A stretch of DNA of 23,640 nucleotides from an uncultured Erysipelotrichaceae bacterium. GTDB lineage: Bacteria > Bacillota_I > Bacilli_A > Erysipelotrichales > Coprobacillaceae. A program made the position numbers and the translations under genes. Where the stretch lies: assembly GCA_910588075.1 (NCBI GenBank), contig CAJUOS010000038.1:504-24143 (forward strand). Direction: 5' to 3'. The notes beneath the pieces were generated by a model that saw only the letters and a program-made list of their open reading frames with translations, was not told where the DNA came from and searched no databases. Shown here piece by piece: positions 1 through 8,015 of this stretch (position 1 is the stretch's first letter; each line of letters begins with the position of its first letter).

Positions 1-271
1 GTCACATTATATGTTATTGGATTTCCACTATGTGTTCCTCCATTAAGATTATATTTAACTGTATAATTGTTTAATGTCCATTTTGCATAGAAAGTTTTAT
101 TTCCTGTGCTTCCACTTGGTATCTGTGTTACTTTTGTACGATAACTACTATCACTATACCAACCTTTAAATGTATATCCTTTTCGTGTTGGACTCTTTAA
201 TATTTTTGTACTTGAAGTCACATTATATGTTATTGGATTTCCACTATGTGTTCCTCCATTAAGATTATATT
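1..271 (-). repeat. 216-bp tandem repeat units inside the surface protein gene
   Basis: Bases 1-55 are identical to bases 217-271, a period of 216 bp (72 codons, in frame). Similarity continues with scattered changes beyond the identical block. The array runs off the left edge, so the copy number is unknown. Near-identity at DNA level suggests recent duplication or homogenisation, as is common in surface repeat proteins. Confidence 0.85.
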
Positions 272-2054
272 GAATTGTATAATTATTCAATGTCCATTGA
301 GCATATAATACAACTTCAGCATTATCTTCTGGAGTTAATCCACTCACTTCTTGGATATTTGCATAATGTGTTCCTGAACCATCTCTTTTGGTATTCCATC
401 CCTTAAATGTATATCCATATTTTGTATACTGATTTATCGGAAGTTGATACTGATCATCATAAGAATGATATTGTTTTTCTATATCTGTTCCTATTCCTCC
501 ATTTGCATCAAATGAAACAGAATAATGATTAGGGGCAAAGATAGCTCCATAACCAGCTTCAACATAAACATTTTCAACTTTTTGTGGAATAAAATGTTCA
601 TCATAACTCACAACATTTTCTTCTTCATCTATCCAATGTGTAAAATGATATCCAGGATAAGCAATAGCTGTTGCACCTTCAGCTTGACCATTATTTCGAT
701 CTATAACTTCCCAATTAATATTAACATCTCCCATATCTGGATAATCACTCCAGTAATAGATAGACACATCATTTCCTTTTTGTATAATCCATTTTCCATC
801 TAATTGTTGAACAAAATGATATCCTTCTTGAGTTGGATAAGGAGTATAAGAAAAACTTCCTTCTATTTTAGGATTTGTTTCAATATAAACATGATTAGCT
901 AAAACAATGCCAGAATGCCCATTATATCCACCAGTTGTTTCAAATACTGTTGTTCCTGTAACAGTACCTAAAATTTTCATTGTTGATTGATTACCAAGTA
1001 TGACTTTTCCACCACCTACAAAATGATTAAATTCTATATTACTATATTGAGATAAATTTAAAGTCCCATTCTCATTAATAGCAACATTCATCTTTCCTTT
1101 TGACCATGATGTCAATTCTTTTACTTGCAATGCTCCTTGATTCACTGTTAATTGAGCAATATTTTTTAATGAAAGATTAGAAACCAAATAATTTGTACTT
1201 AATGATACATTTGTCCCTTCTTTAGCTCCATCCCCATCCACACAAGTTATTGAAGCATTATCTAATAAAATATCTACTTTTCCATTTACTGGATATAAAT
1301 CTCCATCTGGATGAGGTGGTAATGGTTCAGTAAAATCAAACCAATTATCTTTATCATAATCACTTTCTTTAGCCCCAGAAGCATAAACTTCTCCTATTTG
1401 TGCATTTTTTGTATTTTGTATATATATAGATGTGTTACCATCATATTTTCCATTTATACTTCCTGCATATATATTTCCAAATTCATTTTTTCCATAAAGT
1501 CTAATTTGTGCATTTTCTCCAGTTTCTGGTCCAATATGATTACCATTCAAATCATAAAGACCCCCACCCATAATATCTACAAGACTATGACCAGAATCAC
1601 GAGATGTATTATCTAATGTTAAAGAATAACCATTAGCAAAAATATAATCATGATATCTATATGCAAAATTCAATTCAATATTTTTAAAAGTAACATTGCC
1701 ACCTAACATTATTCCAGCAGAACGATTGACTAATGGTGCTTGTGTTGTTTCTGAATCAGATTGAATTGTTACTGATTTATTAATGACAAATGGTAATTCT
1801 CCATGCACATTCAAAAATGCACCTTTAGAAGATACGATATAAATAATACCTCCATCAGCTACATTTTCCACAGCATCTTCAAAACGATTATATGGATTTT
1901 CTTTTGTTCCATCTCCAGATATACTATTTATACTTCCATTCATAGCTGTATATACAATATTTTGCAACTCTTTAGCATGAGAAGGTATGATTGATATAGA
2001 AATAATTGAAGAGAGAATAATAAATAAACAACTTAATTTTTTTAACATTGTCAT
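1..2054 (-). CDS. Secreted surface protein with Listeria-Bacteroides (InlB B-type) repeats, 3' end outside window
   Basis: I translated the minus strand by hand from ATG at 2054 and found 684 codons without a stop up to the window edge, so the C-terminus is missing. AAAGGA lies 7 bases upstream of this ATG; a second ATG at 2048 is less well spaced. Residues 1-27 form a signal peptide (two lysines, a hydrophobic core, cleavage probably after SHA27). Residues 46-74 (GDGTKENPYNRFEDAV, then a GGIIYIVS-like strand) resemble the first coil of pectate-lyase-like beta-helix domains, and the Asn/Gly-rich part to about 430 fits such a helix. From about 508 come repeats of the Flg_new/InlB B-repeat type (FDANGG, GYTFKGW, YAQWT): units about 508-588, 589-660 and 661 onward, the last two almost identical. 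The protein is probably exported and may be an adhesin; a wall anchor, if any, lies outside. The ligand is unknown. Confidence 0.85.
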   Translation of the reverse strand, partial: MTMLKKLSCLFIILSSIISISIIPSHAKELQNIVYTAMNGSINSISGDGTKENPYNRFEDAVENVADGGIIYIVSSKGAFLNVHGELPFVINKSVTIQSDSETTQAPLVNRSAGIMLGGNVTFKNIELNFAYRYHDYIFANGYSLTLDNTSRDSGHSLVDIMGGGLYDLNGNHIGPETGENAQIRLYGKNEFGNIYAGSINGKYDGNTSIYIQNTKNAQIGEVYASGAKESDYDKDNWFDFTEPLPPHPDGDLYPVNGKVDILLDNASITCVDGDGAKEGTNVSLSTNYLVSNLSLKNIAQLTVNQGALQVKELTSWSKGKMNVAINENGTLNLSQYSNIEFNHFVGGGKVILGNQSTMKILGTVTGTTVFETTGGYNGHSGIVLANHVYIETNPKIEGSFSYTPYPTQEGYHFVQQLDGKWIIQKGNDVSIYYWSDYPDMGDVNINWEVIDRNNGQAEGATAIAYPGYHFTHWIDEEENVVSYDEHFIPQKVENVYVEAGYGAIFAPNHYSVSFDANGGIGTDIEKQYHSYDDQYQLPINQYTKYGYTFKGWNTKRDGSGTHYANIQEVSGLTPEDNAEVVLYAQWTLNNYTIQYNLNGGTHSGNPITYNVTSSTKILKSPTRKGYTFKGWYSDSSYRTKVTQIPSGSTGNKTFYAKWTLNNYTVKYNLNGGTHSGNPITYNV

Positions 2055-2194
2055 AATTTTTTCCTTTCTATTTCCATTTTTATAAATATGATTTATTAAT
2101 TACAATATATCATATTCGAGTTATTAAAACTAGATATATACAATCATAATAAAAAGAATTTAAAGTTATATAACTCTCCATTCTTCCTATATTT
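2055..2194. other. Intergenic region between malic enzyme gene and surface protein gene
   Basis: This 140-bp, strongly A+T-rich gap must hold the 3' end of the malic enzyme transcript and the promoter of the surface protein gene if they are separate units. I see the ribosome binding site AAAGGA just upstream of 2054 and a short palindrome at 2164-2175 (AGTTATATAACT), but no GC-rich terminator and no convincing -35/-10 pair. Confidence 0.5.
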
Positions 2195-3373
2195 TTATTT
2201 TCTTGCTACTTTCTCCTCTTGTGCCGCTTTAGCAACTGCTTTAGCAACAACCTTAGCAACTCGTGGATCTAAAACATGAGGTATAACATGAGTTGCAGAA
2301 AGTTCTTCATCAGTTACAATTGATGCTAGACTATATGCTGCAGCCATGAGCATCTTTTCTGTAATTTTTCTTGCATACACATCTAAAGCTCCCCTAAACA
2401 ATCCAGGAAAAGCTAAAACATTATTAATTTGATTTGGATAATCTGAACGCCCTGTTCCCATTACAGCAACGCCTGCTTCAATAGCATCTTCATACTTGAT
2501 TTCAGGCTCAGGATTTGCCATTGCAAAGACAATAGGATCTCTTTTCATACTTCTGACCATATCTTTTGTTAAGATTCCTGGTGCTGAAACACCAATAAAG
2601 ACATCAGCTTCATTCATTGCTTCTTTCATCGTCATTCTTTTTAATCGAGAATTCGTCATTTCTGATAATTCTTGAGTTAAAAAATCATATTGATTATAAT
2701 CTTCTTTTGTAATGATACCATTAATATTAAAACCATATATTTCTTTAACACCTAAAGCATGTATCATTTTAATAATTGAACTTCCTGCCGCTCCTGTTCC
2801 ACTAACAACAACAGTAATATCCTCAATTTTTTTATGAACAACTTTCAAAGCATTAAGTAATCCTGCAACAACAACAATTGCTGTTCCATGTTGATCATCA
2901 TGAAAAACAGGTATATCCAACTCATTTATCAATGTTCTTTCAATCTCTACACATCTTGGAGCGCTGATATCTTCTAGATTAATCCCTCCAAATGTTGGAG
3001 CAATAGCCTTTACAATTTGAATAATTTCCTGTGGATCTTTAGTATCCAAACAAATAGGTACAGCATCTATATTTCCAAACTTTTTAAACAATATTGCTTT
3101 CCCTTCCATAACAGGCATAGCAGCCTCAGGTCCAATATCACCCAATCCTAATACAGCTGTTCCATCACTAACAACAGCAACACTATTTTGTTTCCAAGTA
3201 TATTTATAAACATTCTCTTTATTCGCAGCAATTTCTCTACATGGTTGGGCAACTCCTGGTGTATAAGTTAAAGATAAATCATGCTCATTTTCAAGTGAAA
3301 CTTTTAGTTCAACACTTAATTTTCCCTTTGCTTCTTCATGTAATTTTAATGCCTCTTGATATATATCCCCCAT
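2195..3373 (-). CDS. NAD(P)-dependent malic enzyme, short bacterial type
   Basis: Oxidative decarboxylation of L-malate to pyruvate and CO2 with NAD(P)H, in the cytoplasm. The 392 residues fit the short bacterial type (about 390-410 aa). N-terminal malic domain: SLTYTPGVAQP with the expected catalytic Tyr37, GKAILFKKFG with Lys92, the acidic metal site LED 133-135, and FHDDQHGTA 158-165. The C-terminal Rossmann domain has GTGAAG at 192-197 and FAMANPEPE further on. The extreme C-terminus is Ala/Lys-rich. The start is supported by AAAGGAG about 7 bases upstream. The gene has its own upstream region beyond the terminator at 3460-3485, so it is probably transcribed apart from the glycan cluster. 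Cofactor preference cannot be read with confidence. Confidence 0.95.
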   Translation of the reverse strand: MGDIYQEALKLHEEAKGKLSVELKVSLENEHDLSLTYTPGVAQPCREIAANKENVYKYTWKQNSVAVVSDGTAVLGLGDIGPEAAMPVMEGKAILFKKFGNIDAVPICLDTKDPQEIIQIVKAIAPTFGGINLEDISAPRCVEIERTLINELDIPVFHDDQHGTAIVVVAGLLNALKVVHKKIEDITVVVSGTGAAGSSIIKMIHALGVKEIYGFNINGIITKEDYNQYDFLTQELSEMTNSRLKRMTMKEAMNEADVFIGVSAPGILTKDMVRSMKRDPIVFAMANPEPEIKYEDAIEAGVAVMGTGRSDYPNQINNVLAFPGLFRGALDVYARKITEKMLMAAAYSLASIVTDEELSATHVIPHVLDPRVAKVVAKAVAKAAQEEKVARK

Positions 3374-3400
3374 AATATATTCTCCTTTTTTATCTACATC

Positions 3401-3429
3401 ATTATGCCATAATCATTTTTAAAAATAAA
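3401..3429 (-). promoter_or_regulatory. Candidate promoter of the malic enzyme gene
   Basis: On the minus strand, TTTATT (3424-3429) is followed after 17 bases by CATAAT (3401-3406), about 27 bases before the start codon. The hexamers match sigma-A consensus only partly. Support comes mostly from position, between the upstream terminator and the gene. Confidence 0.35.
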
Positions 3430-3459
3430 GGTTCTTTCTACAAAATATATAATCATTCT

Positions 3460-3485
3460 AAAAAAATCGCACAAATTTGTGCGAT
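3460..3485 (-). terminator. Rho-independent terminator of the glycan gene train
   Basis: A perfect 20-bp palindrome ATCGCACAAATTTGTGCGAT (3466-3485) is followed on the minus strand by a run of seven T (3460-3466). It begins 14 bases after the stop of the nucleotidyltransferase gene. It separates the long gene train from the malic enzyme gene. Confidence 0.9.
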
Positions 3486-3499
3486 ATCCATCATTATAC

Positions 3500-4396
3500 T
3501 TATAATTTATAAGGATAAACTCCTTTTTCAATTAATATACGAATATTTTCTTTAACATTTTCTTTATCTTCTTTATATGTAACCCCAAACCAAGAATCAT
3601 TTGATTTAAGAACTTCTACTGATACTTCATTTCTTTTTAATAAATCATCAATAATAGTTGGTAATAAATACTCTGATTTTATATCTAATGAATCTAATTG
3701 ATGAAGAAACTCATCAAAGCCATTTTCAAGAAGTTCAAATAACTGAGGATATAATCCCCACATATTCATTGAAACAACAGCATCTAAATCTAATTCTTTA
3801 TCTTCACTTATTGCTTTACCACCTATATACTCAATATTATGTGTTTCTGTAATATCAACAAGTTTATGATTATTTTCTTGACAAATTCCTCTTGTTACTC
3901 CACCATTTTCACTTAAAGTATTCTTTAATACAAATCCTACCATACACAATGGTAAAATCGAACTTTGATGTTCTTGTGTCAAATAATCATAAGCAACCTT
4001 ATAAGCCTCACATCCATAATAATCATCAGCATTAATAACTAAAAATGGTTCATGAATCAAGTCTTTACATACCAAAATAGCTTGTCCTGTTCCCCATGGT
4101 TTACTTCTTTCTTTAAAATTATCTTTATATTTTTCAGGAATATTATCTGTTTCTTGAAAAGCATACTCAACATGAACTTTCTTTTTTATTCTTTGTCCTA
4201 TAATTTCATCAAAATCTTTTTCTAAATCTTTTCTAATCACAAAAACAACCTTATTAAATCCAGCATTAATAGCATCATAAATAGAATAATCCATAATAAT
4301 TTCTCCATTTGGTCCCATAGGCTCTAATTGCTTAATTCCTCCACCAAAACGACTTCCAATTCCTGCTGCCATAACGACTAATGTTACATCTTTCAT
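3500..4396 (-). CDS. Sugar-1-phosphate nucleotidyltransferase-like protein
   Basis: The family couples an NTP with a sugar-1-phosphate or similar phosphorylated substrate to give an NDP-activated compound and pyrophosphate. Of 298 residues, the N-terminus carries the nucleotide-binding signature MAAGIGSRFGG (9-19) with Lys22 following; WGTGQA (101-106) and NADD (122-125) supply base and metal binding. Unlike RmlA, the loop after the signature is GGGIKQLEP and the C-terminal half does not resemble the RmlA allosteric part, so the substrate is not dTTP/Glc-1-P by default; I cannot name it. Ribosome binding site AGGAG lies about 5 bases upstream. It is the last gene before the terminator at 3460-3485 and follows the lactate/malate dehydrogenase-like gene by 40 bases, so it is probably co-transcribed with the cluster. 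Confidence 0.8.
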   Translation of the reverse strand: MKDVTLVVMAAGIGSRFGGGIKQLEPMGPNGEIIMDYSIYDAINAGFNKVVFVIRKDLEKDFDEIIGQRIKKKVHVEYAFQETDNIPEKYKDNFKERSKPWGTGQAILVCKDLIHEPFLVINADDYYGCEAYKVAYDYLTQEHQSSILPLCMVGFVLKNTLSENGGVTRGICQENNHKLVDITETHNIEYIGGKAISEDKELDLDAVVSMNMWGLYPQLFELLENGFDEFLHQLDSLDIKSEYLLPTIIDDLLKRNEVSVEVLKSNDSWFGVTYKEDKENVKENIRILIEKGVYPYKL

Positions 4397-4436
4397 TTTT
4401 TTCTCCTATTATTTTAAATATTCATATATCATTTTA

Positions 4437-5381
4437 TTATATATTTAATTTCATGAGTGCATCTTTTAAAGTCATTGCACTTTCTTTGAGTTCTTTTAAC
4501 TCATTCTCATCCAAATCTACTTCCACAATCTTTTCAATTCCTTGATAAGAAATAATAGCTAAAGCACTTAAACATATATTATCAATACCATATTGACCTT
4601 GTAATAAAGTAGATATTGGTAAAATAATTTTTTCATCATTTACTATTGATTTGGCTACTTTTTTTACACATGCAGACACACCATAAAAAGTTGCATCTTT
4701 TCTTTTAATAATTTCTTTTCCACAATCCAAAACAATTTGTTCAATCTCTTTTTTCATTATATCATATTTTATAGAATTATTCTCACTTAAATATTGAGAT
4801 ATATGTTTATTTTGTATTTGTACTTTAGACCAAGGTGTTAATGCACTATTTCCATGTTCACCTAAAACATAAGCATCAACATCTTTTATACTGACTTTTA
4901 AGTATGTTGCTAAAATTGTTTTTAATCTTGCTGTATCTAATATTGTTCCTGAACCAATAACCCTATGACTTTCAAATCCTGATAATTTTAATGTAACATA
5001 TGTTAAAATATCAACAGGATTAGAAATAATAAATAATACTCCTTCACATTGTCTTGCTTTGATTTCAGGAATAATACTTTTGAATATTTCTACATTTTTT
5101 TGCATCAAATCTAGTCTTGACTCATTTGGTTTTCTTCCAACACCAGCAGTAATAATAATAAGTCCTGCATCTACAATATCATCATAATTCCCAGCATAAA
5201 GATTGATAGCAGAAGAAAAAGCACTACTATGACTCAAATCCATAACTTCTCCTTCAGCTTTTTGATGATTGATATCGATTAAAACCATTTCAGAAAATAA
5301 ATCTGCTTGTATCAAATTAAAAGCAATAGTTGATCCAACACGTCCACACCCTATGATAGCTACCTTTTTTAAATTGACCAT
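4437..5381 (-). CDS. L-lactate/malate dehydrogenase family protein (LDH-like, Arg at the substrate-specificity position)
   Basis: NAD-dependent 2-hydroxyacid dehydrogenase of the LDH/MDH superfamily, 314 aa, usual length. Rossmann motif GCGRVGS 11-17 with Asp36 at the end of the second strand (NAD preference). Catalytic set in place: Arg89 (LDH Arg109), Asn121, Asp149 (Asp168), Arg152 (Arg171), His176 in GEHGNS (His195). The specificity loop reads AGVGRKPNESRLDL: Arg83 sits where classical LDHs have Gln102, as in malate dehydrogenases, while Thr in DATFYG (LDH Thr246 region) is LDH-like. Substrate is therefore open between pyruvate, oxaloacetate and another 2-oxoacid. Start supported by AAAGGAG 7 bases upstream. 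A 106-bp gap with promoter-like elements precedes it, so it may have its own promoter inside the train. Confidence 0.85.
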   Translation of the reverse strand: MVNLKKVAIIGCGRVGSTIAFNLIQADLFSEMVLIDINHQKAEGEVMDLSHSSAFSSAINLYAGNYDDIVDAGLIIITAGVGRKPNESRLDLMQKNVEIFKSIIPEIKARQCEGVLFIISNPVDILTYVTLKLSGFESHRVIGSGTILDTARLKTILATYLKVSIKDVDAYVLGEHGNSALTPWSKVQIQNKHISQYLSENNSIKYDIMKKEIEQIVLDCGKEIIKRKDATFYGVSACVKKVAKSIVNDEKIILPISTLLQGQYGIDNICLSALAIISYQGIEKIVEVDLDENELKELKESAMTLKDALMKLNI

Positions 5382-5402
5382 AATAAACTCCTTTCATTAT
5401 TT

Positions 5403-5430
5403 CTTATCATATCTATTAAAATATTGACAA
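5403..5430 (-). promoter_or_regulatory. Candidate internal promoter upstream of the LDH/MDH-like gene
   Basis: In the 106-bp gap, the minus strand has TTGTCA (5425-5430), 16 bases, then GATAAG (5403-5408). A perfect TATAAT (5432-5437) lies just upstream but without a good -35. I see no terminator after the CapK-like gene, so read-through from upstream is also likely. Confidence 0.35.
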
Positions 5431-5487
5431 AATTATATAATGATATTATTTAAATTTTATTCAATCATTAAACAAGAATTAATAAAT

Positions 5488-6792
5488 TTATATTTTACTC
5501 ACCAAAACTCTTAATTTACCATGAGAATCAGGTGATAAAACATCTTTCCATTCAAAAGCAATTATTTTCATTTCTTGATTAAATATTTCCTGACTTCTTG
5601 CAATAATTATTTTTTCAATATCTTCTTTACTCTTTTTTGAACCTTTTTCCATTACTAATTGTAATTTTAATACTTCATAAGACTCTTGAACAAAACGATA
5701 TTGAGCTATATCTATAAGTCCTGCCATTAATCTACTCATATGCATCCAACTGTATACACTACCATCTAAATTTTTTATTTTATCATTTGTTCTTCCAATA
5801 ATTTGAGAAATATATCTTATTCCATCTCTTGTATAAGTTTCCACATAATCTCCAACTTTATAATTTAATAAAGGAAAGCCAAAATGTTTAATTGGTGTAA
5901 CAATAATTTGACCAATTCCATTATCTATAATATTTCCTTCTTCATCTATTACATTGACAATATGAGTATCATGCCATATTTTATGTTCTAATGGTTTTCC
6001 ACACTTTTCTATTGCAAAATTACCAAGTTCTGCAGTTCCATAAATATCAAATAAATTTTCTCCAAATGCTTGCTCAATTGTTTTACGAGAATTATCATCT
6101 AAAGCTTCAGAGATAGATCCTAAACATTTAGGATGGTGCATTTCTATATGATGTTCTAAAGCATAATGGGCCATTAATTGCATAGCTGTTTTATTTCCAT
6201 AAAAGAAATCAGGTTTATATTCATTAAACTTTTCCACTAAATATTGTGGTGGATGAATTGAACTTTCTTGTTTTCTTCTCAAAATCCCTAATTTTTGAAC
6301 AAATGATTTTGTAGATGAATCATGTACCATCATACTAAATATTTTATCAAAGAAAATATTGTATTCTTTATCTTGTAATTGAGTAGCTCTAAATAAATTA
6401 GCAATATCAGAAGCTAAATCTTTAGGTAATGAATATAGCGTTAAAGGAGATCCAGAAGATCCTGATGTGGTTTTCTTTATCCAATATTGATATTCTTGAG
6501 AATCCATTGTTTCTTCTTTAATCCATTGTCGATATTCTTCTTTTGTTAATTGCGGTAATAAATGAAAATCTTTAGCTGTTTTTATATCTGATGGTTTGAG
6601 TTTCAACTCATCAAATTTTTTTCTATAAAAAGGAATCTGATAAATATAATTAATATATGTTTTAATATTCTTATTTTGTTGTTTAATCCAATAAGCAGGT
6701 TTCTTTTCTGCTCTTTTTAAAGTTCGATTATAGTCAAAAATATACTTCAATGTTAAGAAATTCAATAACTTCTTTTGTATTTTTACATTCAT
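5488..6792 (-). CDS. CapK/PaaK-like adenylate-forming enzyme
   Basis: This 434-aa protein belongs to the CapK branch of phenylacetate-CoA-ligase-like adenylate-forming enzymes, often found in capsule loci. These are thought to activate a carboxylic acid as an acyl-adenylate; the acceptor is rarely known. Visible: an N-terminal region typical of CapK proteins (YQIPFYRKKF near 51-60), the phosphate-binding loop TTSGSSGSP (108-116), and FDIYGTAELG in the middle, the counterpart of the YGxTE core motif. No signal peptide or membrane segment. The start is supported by GGGAGAGAG 4 bases upstream. It follows the flippase gene by 12 bases. In this context it may activate an acyl group used to decorate the glycan or its amino sugar; no acyl carrier protein is seen nearby. 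Confidence 0.8.
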   Translation of the reverse strand: MNVKIQKKLLNFLTLKYIFDYNRTLKRAEKKPAYWIKQQNKNIKTYINYIYQIPFYRKKFDELKLKPSDIKTAKDFHLLPQLTKEEYRQWIKEETMDSQEYQYWIKKTTSGSSGSPLTLYSLPKDLASDIANLFRATQLQDKEYNIFFDKIFSMMVHDSSTKSFVQKLGILRRKQESSIHPPQYLVEKFNEYKPDFFYGNKTAMQLMAHYALEHHIEMHHPKCLGSISEALDDNSRKTIEQAFGENLFDIYGTAELGNFAIEKCGKPLEHKIWHDTHIVNVIDEEGNIIDNGIGQIIVTPIKHFGFPLLNYKVGDYVETYTRDGIRYISQIIGRTNDKIKNLDGSVYSWMHMSRLMAGLIDIAQYRFVQESYEVLKLQLVMEKGSKKSKEDIEKIIIARSQEIFNQEMKIIAFEWKDVLSPDSHGKLRVLVSKI

Positions 6793-6804
6793 TATTCTCT
6801 CTCC

Positions 6805-8004
6805 CTAGTCCATAGAATAAGGTAACTTTTTGTAACCAACTATTAACATTTCGATTAATCTAAAAAAGTTAGAAATACATGCAGCAAAACCAAATCCCAT
6901 TATTCCAAAATACTTCGTAAATAATAAAGCGGTTATCATAAATAATGTTCCATATACCAATTGTAAACACAAATGATATTTAGCACCTAATGTTGCTAAT
7001 ATTAAAGTAATAATTAATCCGGCTCCAAAATTAAATATTTGTGCAGCATTAACAACTATGTTTAATGTCCAATTCATTGCATTCATATTAGGATAAAGTA
7101 ACGTAATATAAATAGGTGTTACAATCACACAAGCTATCATACACAATACTGAAACAATAAGAACTATTTTAACAATAGTTGTAAAATTAGATTTATTAAA
7201 TTGACTTTTATCATCTGCTAAATAACTTAAAATAATATTATTAATAGGTGCAGTAAACATAATTAATGTCTTTCCAATCATTGAAAACACATAATATGTT
7301 GATACAGCTTCAGGTCCACAATAATAATTAATAACAAATCTATACAAATTCACTAAAATATCTGTAATTAAATATGAAAAAATAAGTAATGATGTTGAAT
7401 GAAGAACTTTATTATAATTTTGACTTTTATCTTTCCCTTTAAAAAGATGAGTTGTAAAAATCAAATATAATATCGCACATATTTCTCCAATCAAGAAAAT
7501 GCAATACCAACTCTTTGTGAATAGAAATGCAATTGTTCCTATTCCATATCCCCCAGTTAATATAGCAAAATATATAAAATTCTTTTGAAAATCTAATTGT
7601 AATCTAAATTGTACTTGTCCATAATATCTAATTGTTGTTAATAAAACTATTAATGAATATATTAGCACTCCAATTCCTTGAAAGTATAAATGAATTAATA
7701 TCCCACCAGCTATAAAACTCAAAGGCAAAAATAGTTTTAATAAATGATTATAATCCCCTTGAGATGTTTCTATTGATTTCTTTAATGCAAGTCTATTATT
7801 GCATATCCCTGAACCAATAGCATCACCTATAATATAAACAAATCCCATATATGTAATAATATTTCCAAATTCATACTGTCCAATTGTTCGATTCATAATT
7901 GGATAAATAATAATTTGTAAAACTCCATTCATTAACAATTGAGCACCAATAGTATACATTAAATCCCTTAATATCTTTTTATACTTCAAATACAATTCTT
8001 TCAT
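6805..8004 (-). CDS. Wzx-like polysaccharide flippase (MOP superfamily)
   Basis: A 399-aa membrane protein with about 12 hydrophobic segments evenly distributed and short polar loops. The start MKELYLKYKKILRDLMYTIG followed by a first segment near LLMNGVLQIIIYPIMNR is typical of Wzx/oligosaccharide translocases. These move undecaprenyl-diphosphate-linked oligosaccharides across the cytoplasmic membrane. It is 12 bases upstream of the CapK-like gene and 11 bases downstream of the first large membrane paralogue. No Wzy polymerase is obvious, unless one of the three large membrane proteins has that role. The ribosome binding site GAAGGT is moderate. Assignment to the MOP superfamily is from overall architecture, not a diagnostic motif. 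Confidence 0.75.
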   Translation of the reverse strand: MKELYLKYKKILRDLMYTIGAQLLMNGVLQIIIYPIMNRTIGQYEFGNIITYMGFVYIIGDAIGSGICNNRLALKKSIETSQGDYNHLLKLFLPLSFIAGGILIHLYFQGIGVLIYSLIVLLTTIRYYGQVQFRLQLDFQKNFIYFAILTGGYGIGTIAFLFTKSWYCIFLIGEICAILYLIFTTHLFKGKDKSQNYNKVLHSTSLLIFSYLITDILVNLYRFVINYYCGPEAVSTYYVFSMIGKTLIMFTAPINNIILSYLADDKSQFNKSNFTTIVKIVLIVSVLCMIACVIVTPIYITLLYPNMNAMNWTLNIVVNAAQIFNFGAGLIITLILATLGAKYHLCLQLVYGTLFMITALLFTKYFGIMGFGFAACISNFFRLIEMLIVGYKKLPYSMD

Positions 8005-8015
8005 TTTAATACCTT

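Noticed and set aside
1..271. CRISPR-like repeats
   Set aside because: The repeat is 216 bp long, in frame with a coding sequence and translates to a known protein repeat; no short direct repeats with unique spacers were seen anywhere.
525..1994. Short plus-strand open frames within the surface protein gene
   Set aside because: They lie wholly antisense to a 684-codon open frame with a signal peptide and recognisable repeats, and their sequences are low-complexity Ile/Ser/Tyr-rich.
2164..2175. Palindrome AGTTATATAACT as a terminator of the malic enzyme gene
   Set aside because: Only six weak base pairs, no loop and no clean T-run directly after it; not distinguishable from chance in such A+T-rich DNA.
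5424..5437. Exact TTGACA and a nearby TATAAT on the plus strand as a plus-strand promoter
   Set aside because: The spacing between the two is only about six bases and no plus-strand gene follows.
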